Shown here piece after piece: positions 10,684-19,514 of a DNA stretch of 28,434 bases (position 1 is the stretch's first letter; each line of letters starts with the position of its first letter). This stretch comes from Ceratorhiza oryzae-sativae (lineage: Eukaryota; Basidiomycota; Agaricomycetes; Cantharellales; Ceratobasidiaceae). Made by a program: the position numbers and the translations under genes. The stretch covers positions 1-28,434 of the forward strand of contig JARWMV010000175.1 in the NCBI GenBank assembly GCA_030998015.1. The letters run 5' to 3'. The notes under the pieces are model-generated. The model saw only the letters and a program-made list of their open reading frames with translations. It did no database searches and was not told the origin of the DNA.

Positions 10684-11288
10684 TCAGAAGCCACCGACGG
10701 CAGCAATGATACTCCTAGCCTTGGACTCGGCGGCATCGTAGCGATCGGGATACGCAGACACCTGAACGGCCTGGGCAAGTTGACCAGGGGTCATGCTGGA
10801 GGTCGCAACGCGAACAGCCTTGTCGATGAAGGCGTTGGTAGCATGCGTGACATCCAAGCAGAGAGACGAGGGGCTGCACCAGCCTTGCGAGGGGCGCTGC
10901 TGGAAGACACCGAGGCTGTCACGATCACCGCAGTTCACTGGTTGGGCATCAGTAAGAAAACTTGGTTGTATGCGCTCCGAACGTTAACTTACGGTTGTTA
11001 ACGCTATTGAAAAGAGGTCAGATGTCGTAATCAACATGCGATAACCAAGTGTACTTACTGAGACTCAACCCAGCCGGTCTCAAAGAGAGCCAGCATCAAC
11101 CTCTGTGAAGCGTTGCGGCCCTTGGCTACGTTGCGAATAGTAGTTGCAACTGACCTAAATAGCGGGCGAGGTTAATGACTAAATACTAGGCTAGGGACTT
11201 TTACTTGCTTGTTGTAGTCGGAGGGAATGGTGCATCCTGCTGCTAGAGAGGCAAGGCCTAGAGCTGCACTGATGGTGACGAACTTCAT
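10684..11288 (-). CDS. Small secreted protein with actinobacterial-type FQQRPSQGW domain
   Basis: Four exons (11288-11209, 11154-11059, 11003-10993, 10937-10684) encode 146 residues. A signal peptide (MKFVTISAALGLASLAAG) is followed by a compact domain with FETGWVESHVNNLNCGDRDS, SLGVFQQRPSQGWCSP and QAVQVSAYPDRYDAAESKA. From memory, very similar blocks (SxGxFQQRPSxGWG followed by QAVQxSAxPDAY) occur in actinobacterial extracellular and cell-wall-associated proteins, and some fungal copies are labelled NLP/P60-like. A role in acting on bacterial cell walls is inference only. The glutamate in LFETGWVES is a candidate active residue by analogy with lysozyme-like folds. The first intron appears to use a GC donor (GCAAGT at 11208); the neighbouring GT would put the domain out of frame. 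Exon 3 is 11 nt. Bacterial origin by old transfer is possible, but the introns show long residence in a fungus. Confidence 0.75.
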
Positions 11289-12269
11289 GGTGGATTTGTT
11301 TTTAGGGAGGGAGAGACTGTGGATGCTCAAGCTGAAGCTACACCGAATATTTCACCTCTCTTTTATACGTTTTCCATAGCCGGGTCGTCGCCGACTGCTG
11401 ATCGGTGGGTTAGAGTTCCTCCGTCGCGTACACCCATTTTGACAGGACCAAGCGTACCCGAGTAATGTTGCATGTGCAAACCTGCATTCTAACGATGAAT
11501 GGGACTGTCAAACTCTCGGTTCTTTTGATGCCAGTGTTGAAAACATTGAAATCCATGTCAGAAGAAAGTGATCGAAGGCGGCGATCTACAGGCAGGGGGG
11601 CATGGCAGAGTCGAGGAAAGTGGTTCGCCAATCAGTGCGCCGCGCTTCTTTGATCCAGCAATAACTCGGGGCTCCATCGAGGCCCGCTTGTTTCCGCATT
11701 CTCACATGTGCCGATGACATCCGGTGACTCTTCGTACGTGATCTTCCAAGGTGAAGCATTCAGAGCTGATGGGATGGGATACTTTGGGCAAGACGCCTGG
11801 TTCAAGCGCATGGTAATACGTGGATATATGCGTACCGATGTGATGCGGCTGCCCGACCTAGGGCGGCTGCCAAAACTTTAGCCACTCGGCATTGGCGAAG
11901 CGCAGCACTGCGATGTGCAACCGGCAATGAATGCGCGTTCATAGAACATTATGAGATTTTGCGTGGCAGAAATATCGGTAATGGTAGATTAGCCAAGCGT
12001 TGCTCAAGTTTCAGGATAACCAAGAACATAGATTGCAAGATCGTACAAGTACAATGGAGCGTGCGAATAAACGACCTGAAGTAAGGTTTGGGTTAGCGTA
12101 TGTTTATAGAAAGGCCAGAGAAAGCTCAAATTCAGACATTAAAATGATTCCGGATAGACTGCGTCCTCATAAAATCAGTAGAGGGAGTCTTTGTGTCATC
12201 GCGTGGGTAGTTGGTCCGCCAGCCACTGAAGGGGCATGAGTCTCACCTTTGCTAATCCAATCACTCGCT
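11289..12269. other. Intergenic region with TATA box of the small secreted gene
   Basis: The gap is about 980 nt. On the minus strand TATAAAAG lies at 11360-11367, roughly 72 nt before the ATG at 11288, and is a good core promoter candidate. The rest, up to the RPS12 stop, shows only short unsupported open frames. No tRNA, repeat or mobile element was recognised. Confidence 0.5.
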
Positions 12270-12769
12270 TTACCGGTTCTTGAAGTACTCGAGCAGAACG
12301 TTGAGACCCTCGCTCTCCTGACCATAGTCTTTGACAACGACGCACGAGCATCCCACAATCTTGCGGGGGTTGCCCTCTCGGTCAATCTTGCATAGACCGG
12401 CCCAGGTGCCGAGAACTTTGGCGTCTCCGACCTTAATCAAGTTAATGTTATGCTCGGCGCATAGCGCAACAATGAGCTTGATGTATTCGGCCTCGGTACA
12501 GCTTTCGACGAGCACGCAAAGGTGAGCCTGACGTTTGTCGAGCGCCTTGGCCGCCTCTCGGAGACCGCGAGCAAGTCCATCGTGGAGCAGAGCGTTCTTG
12601 AGGACCTCCTATATGCGGTGGACGGAATTTTGAGCTCCCCAAATCATTAAAACTTGTGGTGGCTCACCTGCAGAGCGTCCTCAACCGACATCTTTCCTTT
12701 TGGTGCTTCTTGGGCGACCTCAACCTCGGCGGGAGGGTCAACAGCGGGGGCATCTCCAGCGTCAGACAT
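12270..12769 (-). CDS. RPS12: 40S ribosomal protein S12 (eS12)
   Basis: This small-subunit ribosomal protein has the L7Ae/S12e fold and acts in cytoplasmic translation. Two exons (12769-12668 and 12608-12270) give 146 residues, typical for eukaryotic S12. The N-terminus is the usual variable Ala/Pro/Glu-rich lead, followed by [43 protein letters not shown] and [10 protein letters not shown], all characteristic of this family. Codon use is strongly biased to C/G endings, as expected for a highly expressed ribosomal gene. A further 45-nt intron may sit in the 5' leader directly before the ATG (12771-12815). Confidence 0.96.
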
Positions 12770-12770
12770 C

Positions 12771-12815
12771 CTTCCCAAAGTCAGCATAGTGGTCCCGACG
12801 CCGCAGTGTACATAC
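12771..12815 (-). other. Possible 5'-UTR intron of RPS12
   Basis: Read on the minus strand, this segment starts with GTATGT, has a CTGAC branch-like sequence about 10 nt before its end and closes with AAG, one base before the ATG. The arrangement fits a 45-nt leader intron. It is inferred from signals alone, since no coding phase can test it. Confidence 0.4.
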
Positions 12816-13025
12816 TTTTAAATGTTTAATTTACAGAAATTTGGTGATGTCGTCTTCCGCTATCTTCGATGTTGCAGGAGCAAAAGTGATTGTGTTGATA
12901 CAAGCAGCTTCAAATCGGATACAATGGGGACGGGTGGCTGATTGGTACTATACAGCGTTACACAGTAACACGGTAACATCAGGTCTATAAAAGTGGTATG
13001 TACAAAAAGCAAGACCACACATAAA

Positions 13026-14566
13026 TTAGCTCAAGTCGACCTCAACTGTTTCCCCTACTTCGTCGTCCGCATTTTCCGAGCCAGTGTTTGCTCCTGATTT
13101 CTTTTCCTCTGGTCTATTAGTCTCGGAGCTTGCCTCGGCAGCCGCTTTGTTCGCCTCCTCCTCATCATGATGGCCAACCACGATCTGCGGAACGCTCGGG
13201 GGAGGGGTAGGAGGGGGAAACTGAAAGTCTCTTTTCATCGTGCCGCTCCGCGAACGGGGTTCAACCGGTGTCTCCCGAGCCTTTTCCAGCTCTCCCTCAT
13301 CCAGCTTGTCATCATGTGAATCAACTTTGATTGTAGGCACAGGGGGAAGCTCATGCTCCACCGATGGGCGGGTCTCTCCTTGCCGTGCCCGCGTTTCGGG
13401 ACTCGGAGCTCGATCGATGTCCCCCGGTCCGGCTGTGGACGCGCCAGAGGGCGCCGACTGCAGCGAATCTCTATTTGGTGTCTGAGAGCTGGGCCGGGCG
13501 AATGGCGGAGCGTTCATAGGAGCCGACGGAGTTGCTCCAAGATAGTAACCTGAGATAGGCACCATTCTATTGGGATCATGATTAGCCAAATGTCGTAGTT
13601 GATCGAATACCAGCTCACTTTTTCTCAGCGTGACATGCAAGAATCCAATGTGGCTGTACAACTGGTATGCTCATCTGCAACGCTTTTTGATATTCTACGC
13701 TCGGTCCGCCTGATGCCTGTCCGCTTGTAGGTGCCGCTGCTGGCGTTGTGCAAACGAAGTGTGTGGTATCTATTTGTATCTTGTCGCTCCACTTGGCTCG
13801 CATTTCCCTAAGTACGAGTTTGGCACGCTCTAACATGACAGTATCCTGAACAGTGCCAAAGCAAACTGAGATACCAGAGGTGTCGGTGATGGTGTGTGTG
13901 CGTAGTCGGATAATATTAGATGGGAAGGTACCAGCAGTAGTTCGCAAGATGAGTTGAAAGGTATATTCCGTGTTAACATCGAGTCCAGACAGTTTCGTAG
14001 AAGTGTTCGTAGTTGGAGATGGAATCGAAGCAAGCCTCTGGCCGTTTCGATAGATATCCAGTGATCGCAGTTTAGCGGTGGCCAGCTTAATGAGAGGCCA
14101 CTCAAGCGTAACCGAGGTTTGTGTGACGTTGCGAACCTATCGGGAGATGAGTGTTGAGAAAGTAATTACACGAACAACGAACCTCGAGCGCTGGGGGTTC
14201 CGGCGCGACCTTGCCGAAAGTCTCTAGTATTGCATCCTGCAAATCCCAAAACTCTTTCTGCTGACGCTTCTCCTCTACAACATTCCTGTTTACTGAAATA
14301 TTGACGATCGACCCGGTGGTCACACCCGGAGGCAATAGCAGGGATGGAAACTCGATTAAGTGTGCCCGTTCGCCAATCAGGATCTATTCGCCCGCGTAAA
14401 TGACCAGCACTATCCATTTTATCAAAAACGTACAGCCATTCCGGCATCTTTGGGTCGCTTTGAGTGACATTTGCTACTTCAAGCGGTGAATCTGCTTACC
14501 CAGCTTTCCAACTGTGAAAGTGAAGCTTTCCTCCGTTCCAGACTTATTGTTCACTTTCGCTGCCAT
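13026..14566 (-). CDS. CHS5: Chs5, exomer scaffold (FN3-BRCT) for chitin synthase export
   Basis: Chs5 is the scaffold of exomer, the coat-like complex that moves selected cargo such as chitin synthase from the trans-Golgi network to the cell surface. Five exons (14566-14500, 14447-14434, 14383-14183, 14136-13619, 13566-13026) give 446 residues, shorter than the budding yeast protein. The N-terminal dimerisation segment shows FTVGKLDAGMAIL and EFPSLLLPPGVTTGS. A fibronectin type III domain covers about residues 95-176 (LDIYRNGQRLA, LSGLDVNTEYTF), and a BRCT domain about 177-275 (SGISVCFG, IDTTHFVCT, VQPHWILACHAEKK). The tail is Pro/Glu/Ser-rich low complexity and probably disordered. Exon 2 is 14 nt and is required to build KLDAG. 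A CACGTG hexamer lies about 120 nt upstream of the ATG (14684-14689). Confidence 0.94.
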
Positions 14567-14845
14567 ATTTGCGATGGCCTAACTGCAGCGTATTGCTTTA
14601 TCGTAGAGATTAAACACTAGCACCAAGGGAATAGTACCGATGCAAGTCGGTTTAGTCGTAACCCGGACGGGAGAGCCCACTGTCACGTGGTGGTATGCAA
14701 ATAAACGTGTGGCGTCTATAAGCACTGGATCACACCGGCTAAGCGCTCACTCAGAACTTTTGATTTTTCTATGAACAAACGATTCGCCAGTAATACATGT
14801 TTAAATGGCTGTTTTTAATCAAAACTAATACACGATTTTCTCTTT

Positions 14846-17006
14846 TTACTTCTGTACCTCGAGTCGGGCCCTCCAAATACTCCACATGGCTCGAATGAAT
14901 AAACTTGGCTGTTATTCGTATGATGAGTGCATGAGTTCGAGACGTGTTGGGATAACCGATATGCTTACTCTTAGCAAATCTATGTTTGGTGCGATCAGCT
15001 GTATACAATTATTCACGCTCAACGCTACAGCCTTATCCTATGGACCAATCATCAGTAAAAGCGTCACAGGGTCTTTTTCTAAAATGAACATACCCGGCTG
15101 GCAACGCTAACCACGCCACGCCAGTAACTCCTTCCGAATGCACCCAAGTCCGGCGATTCACCAACTGCTAATTCTGTGGTACTCCTCCCGTAATCCTATT
15201 GCGAGTAATAAATGCGTGTTAATATTTTGATTTAAGGGCTAATCATTGCGGACTCGCCGAATCTTTGGTGGAATCCCACATGTGCATCACTCGAGGATAC
15301 TGCCGCGCGATCATCTCCGACGAAAATGTATCCGGAAGCACATAGCCCTCGTTGCTTGCAATCTTCGTGTCTAACAACGCGCCGTTGAGGGTGGCGACAT
15401 CCACCATTGCTTTGCTAATGCCTTGTCCAAAGGTTGGGTTGACCCCTATCAATCCCCGCATTCAATTGACCATATTTGTGGGTCCGTAAGCATAAACCTA
15501 CGGAGAACGCTATCGCCAATTGTAACAAAATTGGATGGTTTGGGTGCCTTGGAATAATCGATTTTGTAGCACACACCTGTACGCATCATTCAGCCACAAA
15601 CAGAGAACAGCCGCAATGACTTTACCCATTTTGCAGTATTTGAACTGTGGATCAATCCTGTCTTCTTTCAATGCGCTCTTGATCATCTGGAGACTATCTA
15701 TAACCGCAGCCCGGCTTGCGTCTTCTCCGGAAGGTGCGCCGTTCACGGCGTTTTGCCATATAGAATCCACTTTTTCAATATAATCGCTAAAACTGAGTGG
15801 GCGCATATCGGGTGAAAGGTCCCACCCTCCCATGCCGCACATTACTAACATCTCTTAGCCCAAAACTTTGGGAAGTGAAACCAGACAGACTCACTATGGT
15901 CATTATCTGGTTTAACCATAGTTGCCAGACGGTTATCCTGTTCAGGATCTGTTATGATACTCTTTATATACCCAAGGTTTTCAAACGTCGAGTAATCATC
16001 TAGACCACAATTGAATATGGGCAAGATGTTCCTCAGTCGACTAGGCACCGGGATAACCGCAGTTGCATAGCTAATTTTGGGATCTGCGGCGCGCCAGTAG
16101 AAGCTTCATTCTCCGACTTGTTGAAATGTTACTCACCGTACGATATCTTTGGGTATGGGCCCCAGTGAGCGCCCTGGGCTTTTTCAAGCAGCCTCGAACA
16201 TATGGCTGCTGGCCCGCTGCAGTCAGCCAGCATGGCCACCTGGAGCTCGGTTGTTGCCACATCGTTGTGTTTGGGCTGAACGATCACTTTTGCAATTCGG
16301 CTACCAGTGTCATTTGGAACCACACCAATCACCATCCCTTGTGTTACGCTGATGTTCATTATCTCCAGAATATATTCTCGAAGTAGATGTTCCAGATCTA
16401 TTCTTGAGATATAGACAGTCTTCGGGAGGGCTCCAGGAGTGAATCGAAGTTTCGTTGTGCCTAGTTGTGCCTGTCCGTTGGACTCGAGGATTCTGCCGCC
16501 AAATTTAAGGATTCGCCTATCGAATTCGGGAATGATTCCTCGAAGGATTTTCAGAGAGATAGCATGTATGCCTAAAATTACTATTATTTCTACTCCGGCT
16601 GAGGTTTGGGCTGAGTCAACAAACCGTGGACTTGTTCTGCTTGTGCGACCCTTGTGCGTTTTGCTTCGCCCATGGAGTCTGGCTCAACAACTGTGACTTG
16701 CTCAAAGAAGCGACTGCATACTATTGCCGTAGCCAGGCCCGCTAGACTTCATCCCACCGTCACAGTTTGAAGGCTAACTGCAGATGGTGGAGCATAGATT
16801 AGAACTCACCTCCCCCCCGCAATAACGGCCCTACCCGCAATGCGTTTTGAAGGCCGGGGATGTCTTAAGCGACTGACCTCGCCCATTGCTGTAGTCGAAT
16901 TCATCGCATAGCTACGAACAATGGACCAGAGCAGTTCTAGCGTGATAAAAACTGTGCCTATGACGAGCAAGGTATACTGGACGATTGAGATAACTGATTT
17001 GAGCAT
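14846..17006 (-). CDS. Membrane-anchored FAD-dependent oxidoreductase
   Basis: Ten exons (17006-16810, 16746-16625, 16571-16137, 16083-15895, 15853-15626, 15576-15502, 15445-15258, 15195-15094, 15037-14969, 14908-14846) keep phase throughout and give 555 residues. A single N-terminal membrane segment lies at about residues 5-30 (VQYTLLVIGTVFITLELLW). It is followed by an FAD-binding Rossmann motif, VIAGGSLAGLATA, ending in VVEPD. The second FAD motif is VTIGDSVLRVNPTFGQGISK, matching the GD...P..GQG pattern of aromatic-ring-hydroxylase-like flavoproteins. Such membrane-tethered paralogues are common in Agaricomycetes as I recall; the substrate is unknown. The intron at 15257 appears to start with GC (GCGAGT). 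Without it the protein would stop at SASPQ; with it the family-like DYGRSTTE segment follows at the expected spacing. The last two small exons are less certain than the rest. Confidence 0.82.
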
Positions 17007-17986
17007 TCTGATCACTGGTCGGAGGTAGGGGGGCTTCGAAGCACCAGATCGACTGGCACTAACGGGCGTGCTTTAAATACCACGAACGTATCAAAAAAAA
17101 AAATAGAAGCCGCAGCAGGCTGCCCGCAGTCATGATTCCAACGTGTAAGGAAGGGGGTCACGTATTTCCGGATGGTGCCTAAGGAAAAACTAAGGCCAGC
17201 ATATCGAATGGCCCACTCAGATTCCACGCCACAGGTTGAAACAACCTTATCTGATCCGGTGGAAGTCGGCTGCGAGGCTAGATGACTATTCATGATAACG
17301 GTAGTCGTCTTGGGCAGGCATAGACCAAATAAGTTGGACCACAGCACAACTATACCATTATAAATCGTTATCGAAGCTTGCTGTTTGTGAAAATCGATTC
17401 TGGCATGGCGATTTACACCGTGGGAGCTTCGATTATGTACATATGCGCTATTCATACCTGAGCAATGTGAACCAAACACGGAATCCCATCTGGTAATTTG
17501 TATCACACGACTGTGAAAGCTTTGGAAGCCTCCGATTGCGTATGGTTTTTTTTACAGATAGAGTTGCGGATAGCCCATTGCGCTCAAGGAGTGGTTGACC
17601 ACGATGGTTACTCGGTAATCTTTAGTTGCACTTCAAGCCCTCAAATCTGAATGGTTAAGGAGCACTTTATCGCATTTCCTGTTCTGCACCTAATATAAAT
17701 ATGATCTATTCTGACTATTGTTAAATATTGATTATGATTCTGCCTGAAACAAGAATTGCGCTCGCGAACGCTTTTCGACAAAGCATGGAGTGCAAGCAAA
17801 AATAAACGATATAGACAGAATGTGCACTGAGGATTAGGCGCGGTGCGACGGTCTGGTGAGCCACAGATACAAGCAGAAGCAAATAACTTTAAATAATTCT
17901 AGCGCTTGTTCGACCACACTGTTACACTCGCGCACCAAATGGTATACAACAAGTCGTTTAACTAGTTTCTATGTTACTTATATATA
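17007..17986. promoter_or_regulatory. Divergent intergenic region (oxidoreductase / SKI8)
   Basis: About 980 nt separate the two divergent start codons, so this stretch probably carries both promoters. An A-rich run lies near 17093-17103 and an ATATAAATA element near 17693-17701. A 164-codon open frame on the minus strand (17012-17506) has no recognised motif and is treated as chance. No repeat or RNA gene was recognised. Confidence 0.45.
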
Positions 17987-19335
17987 ATGGATAAACAAAT
18001 AGTCCAATCAGTTCTTACAAACGCAAGTTTCAGAATCGGGTGCGTAAGACGCAACTGGCTCCTCCAACGGCTTGTGACCTGCTCCCCCCAAGTTCATTCC
18101 GATCAGATTTGGAACGTCGAGTGGACGGCATCCAATAGAGTAGTATCTATTTCTGCGGATGGGACCGCAGCCTGCTGGTATGTTCAAGTTGAATAATCTC
18201 ATAACAATCATATCTTACGTCTCCACAGGGACGCTGGCGGAAAAAAATCGCACACAATACCGGCTCATCCACTAGGGCTGGTTTCTGTTTCAGCATCATC
18301 TTCCCCAAATACCGGAGAAAAAGCTGTGTTGAGCTCTGTGGAAGGAACCGTCTTTCTTTGGGACATTGAATCTCAGAGCGTGTTGGCTAAACGAGAGACA
18401 TTCAATCGAGAAAAGTTCGAAGAATCGAGTGCGTATTTTTTGAAAAGCATACAATCGCTGGGTAACATCTCTAGCTAGCATGGTGCGTTTCAATGCACCC
18501 ATCTGGGGACTCGTATGTTTCGACTGGGAACGGCGGTTCAGTTTTTATATGCTCTACCAGTATGGTATGATGAGGTTTCAATATTTCATTTTCTGATGTA
18601 TAACAGATCCCGAATCCTTTGGAGACAGCAAGGGAAAGCTCGCGCCCGGGCGAGTAAAATTTGGGATGTGCGTTAAACACGTATGTCGTCGATATCTTGC
18701 TTTGTAGGTTGCTCGCTCATCTTAGGAAAGTCTCCAGATGGCAATCACGTTGCAATGTCGTCGGACGCTGGTCAGATATACGTGTTCAGCTTGGAAACTC
18801 AGCAATTAGTTGTCACGTATGCCAGCCATGCAATGTGTGTACGGAGTCTAGCATGGAGTTTCGATAATCAGGTGAGCTTCATAACTTCGATTCGTGAAGT
18901 TGTCTAAAGAAACAATAGCTACTTCTATCCGCGTCAGACGACAAGAGATTACTGTTACACGATTTGCGTGTTCCCCCTCCGACGACCCAAGGCGGGCACC
19001 CACGCCTAGGTGCAGGCGCAGTTGCTGCATTGAGTGGCCATGCTAGCTGGGCTCTTTGTGCTAGCCTTAGCGCAGACGCGAAACTGGCTGCAAGTGGGCA
19101 AGTCACATTTGAATATCATTACTGGGTGCGTAGAACTAACATATTGGCATCAGGTCTGCCGACAAGACTGTTCGTGTATGGGATATTGGGGCTAGGAAGT
19201 CTCTGGCCGTTCAGCAACATGCCGGTGAAGTATGGGGTGTCTTGGAGACCCCTTTCAGCTGGTGGTGGGAACACTTTTGTAACGGGCGGTGAAAGTCGGG
19301 CCGTTGAATGGTGGAGTTCTGCCGGTGTATCTTAA
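17987..19335 (+). CDS. SKI8: Ski8-like WD40 repeat protein, frame disrupted near 3' end
   Basis: Ski8 is a seven-bladed WD40 propeller in the Ski complex, which feeds RNA to the cytoplasmic exosome. In some fungi it also has a meiotic role. Exons are 17987-18177, 18229-18428, 18479-18559, 18607-18680, 18731-18871, 18919-19097 and 19154-19335. Blade motifs include HSDQIWNVEW with VSISADGTAACWD, GTVFLWD, GNGGSVFICS, SPDGNHVAMSSDAGQIYVF, LLSASDDKRLLLHD, and SGHASWALCASLS followed by SGSADKTVRVWD. The intron at 19098 starts with GC (GCAAGT). After HAGEVWGV (about 19216-19243) the frame shifts, and the related continuation SWRPLSAGGGNTFVTGG is in another frame to a stop at 19335. The undisrupted frame would stop at 19292. 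Residues 14-36 may instead be a 70-nt in-frame intron. Ski8/WDR61 assignment is likely but based on remembered similarity. Confidence 0.75.
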
Positions 19336-19514
19336 TACAAGGCTCTTCTGGTGTGATACGAATGCTGCATTGTTTGAGTGAACCTAGTGTTGAGCAGCTT
19401 CTCCGCGGTTCAGGTCGACTACTTATAACCTGGAATCTTATTCGTGTGCTGTTTGTCACGTGCCAAAGTTGAGTTTCTAGAGCTTCCTCATCCAGTTATC
19501 GAGAATCTCGAGGG
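19336..19514. promoter_or_regulatory. Short SKI8-VPS41 intergenic region with CACGTG
   Basis: A CACGTG hexamer at 19457-19462 lies 53 nt before the VPS41 ATG, in the context TGTCACGTG. The same nonamer occurs upstream of CHS5 (14681-14689). No TATA box is obvious. A role as a bHLH factor site is inference. Confidence 0.35.

Noticed and set aside
13240..13553. Plus-strand Ser/Arg-rich frames over the CHS5 tail
   Set aside because: They are complements of the Pro/Glu/Ser-rich low-complexity tail of CHS5 and have no independent support.
15243..15461. Truncated oxidoreductase C-terminus ending in SASPQ
   Set aside because: A GC-AG intron at 15196-15257 joins a family-like continuation in phase, so truncation is less likely than non-canonical splicing.
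17012..17506. 164-codon minus-strand open frame upstream of the FAD oxidoreductase
   Set aside because: No family motif, no signal peptide and unusual composition. It lies in the divergent promoter region and would end almost at the oxidoreductase start.
14684..19462. Common TGTCACGTG element upstream of CHS5 and VPS41 as a trafficking regulon
   Set aside because: CACGTG also occurs inside coding sequence (near 4029 and 26862), so two promoter copies are not enough to claim shared regulation.
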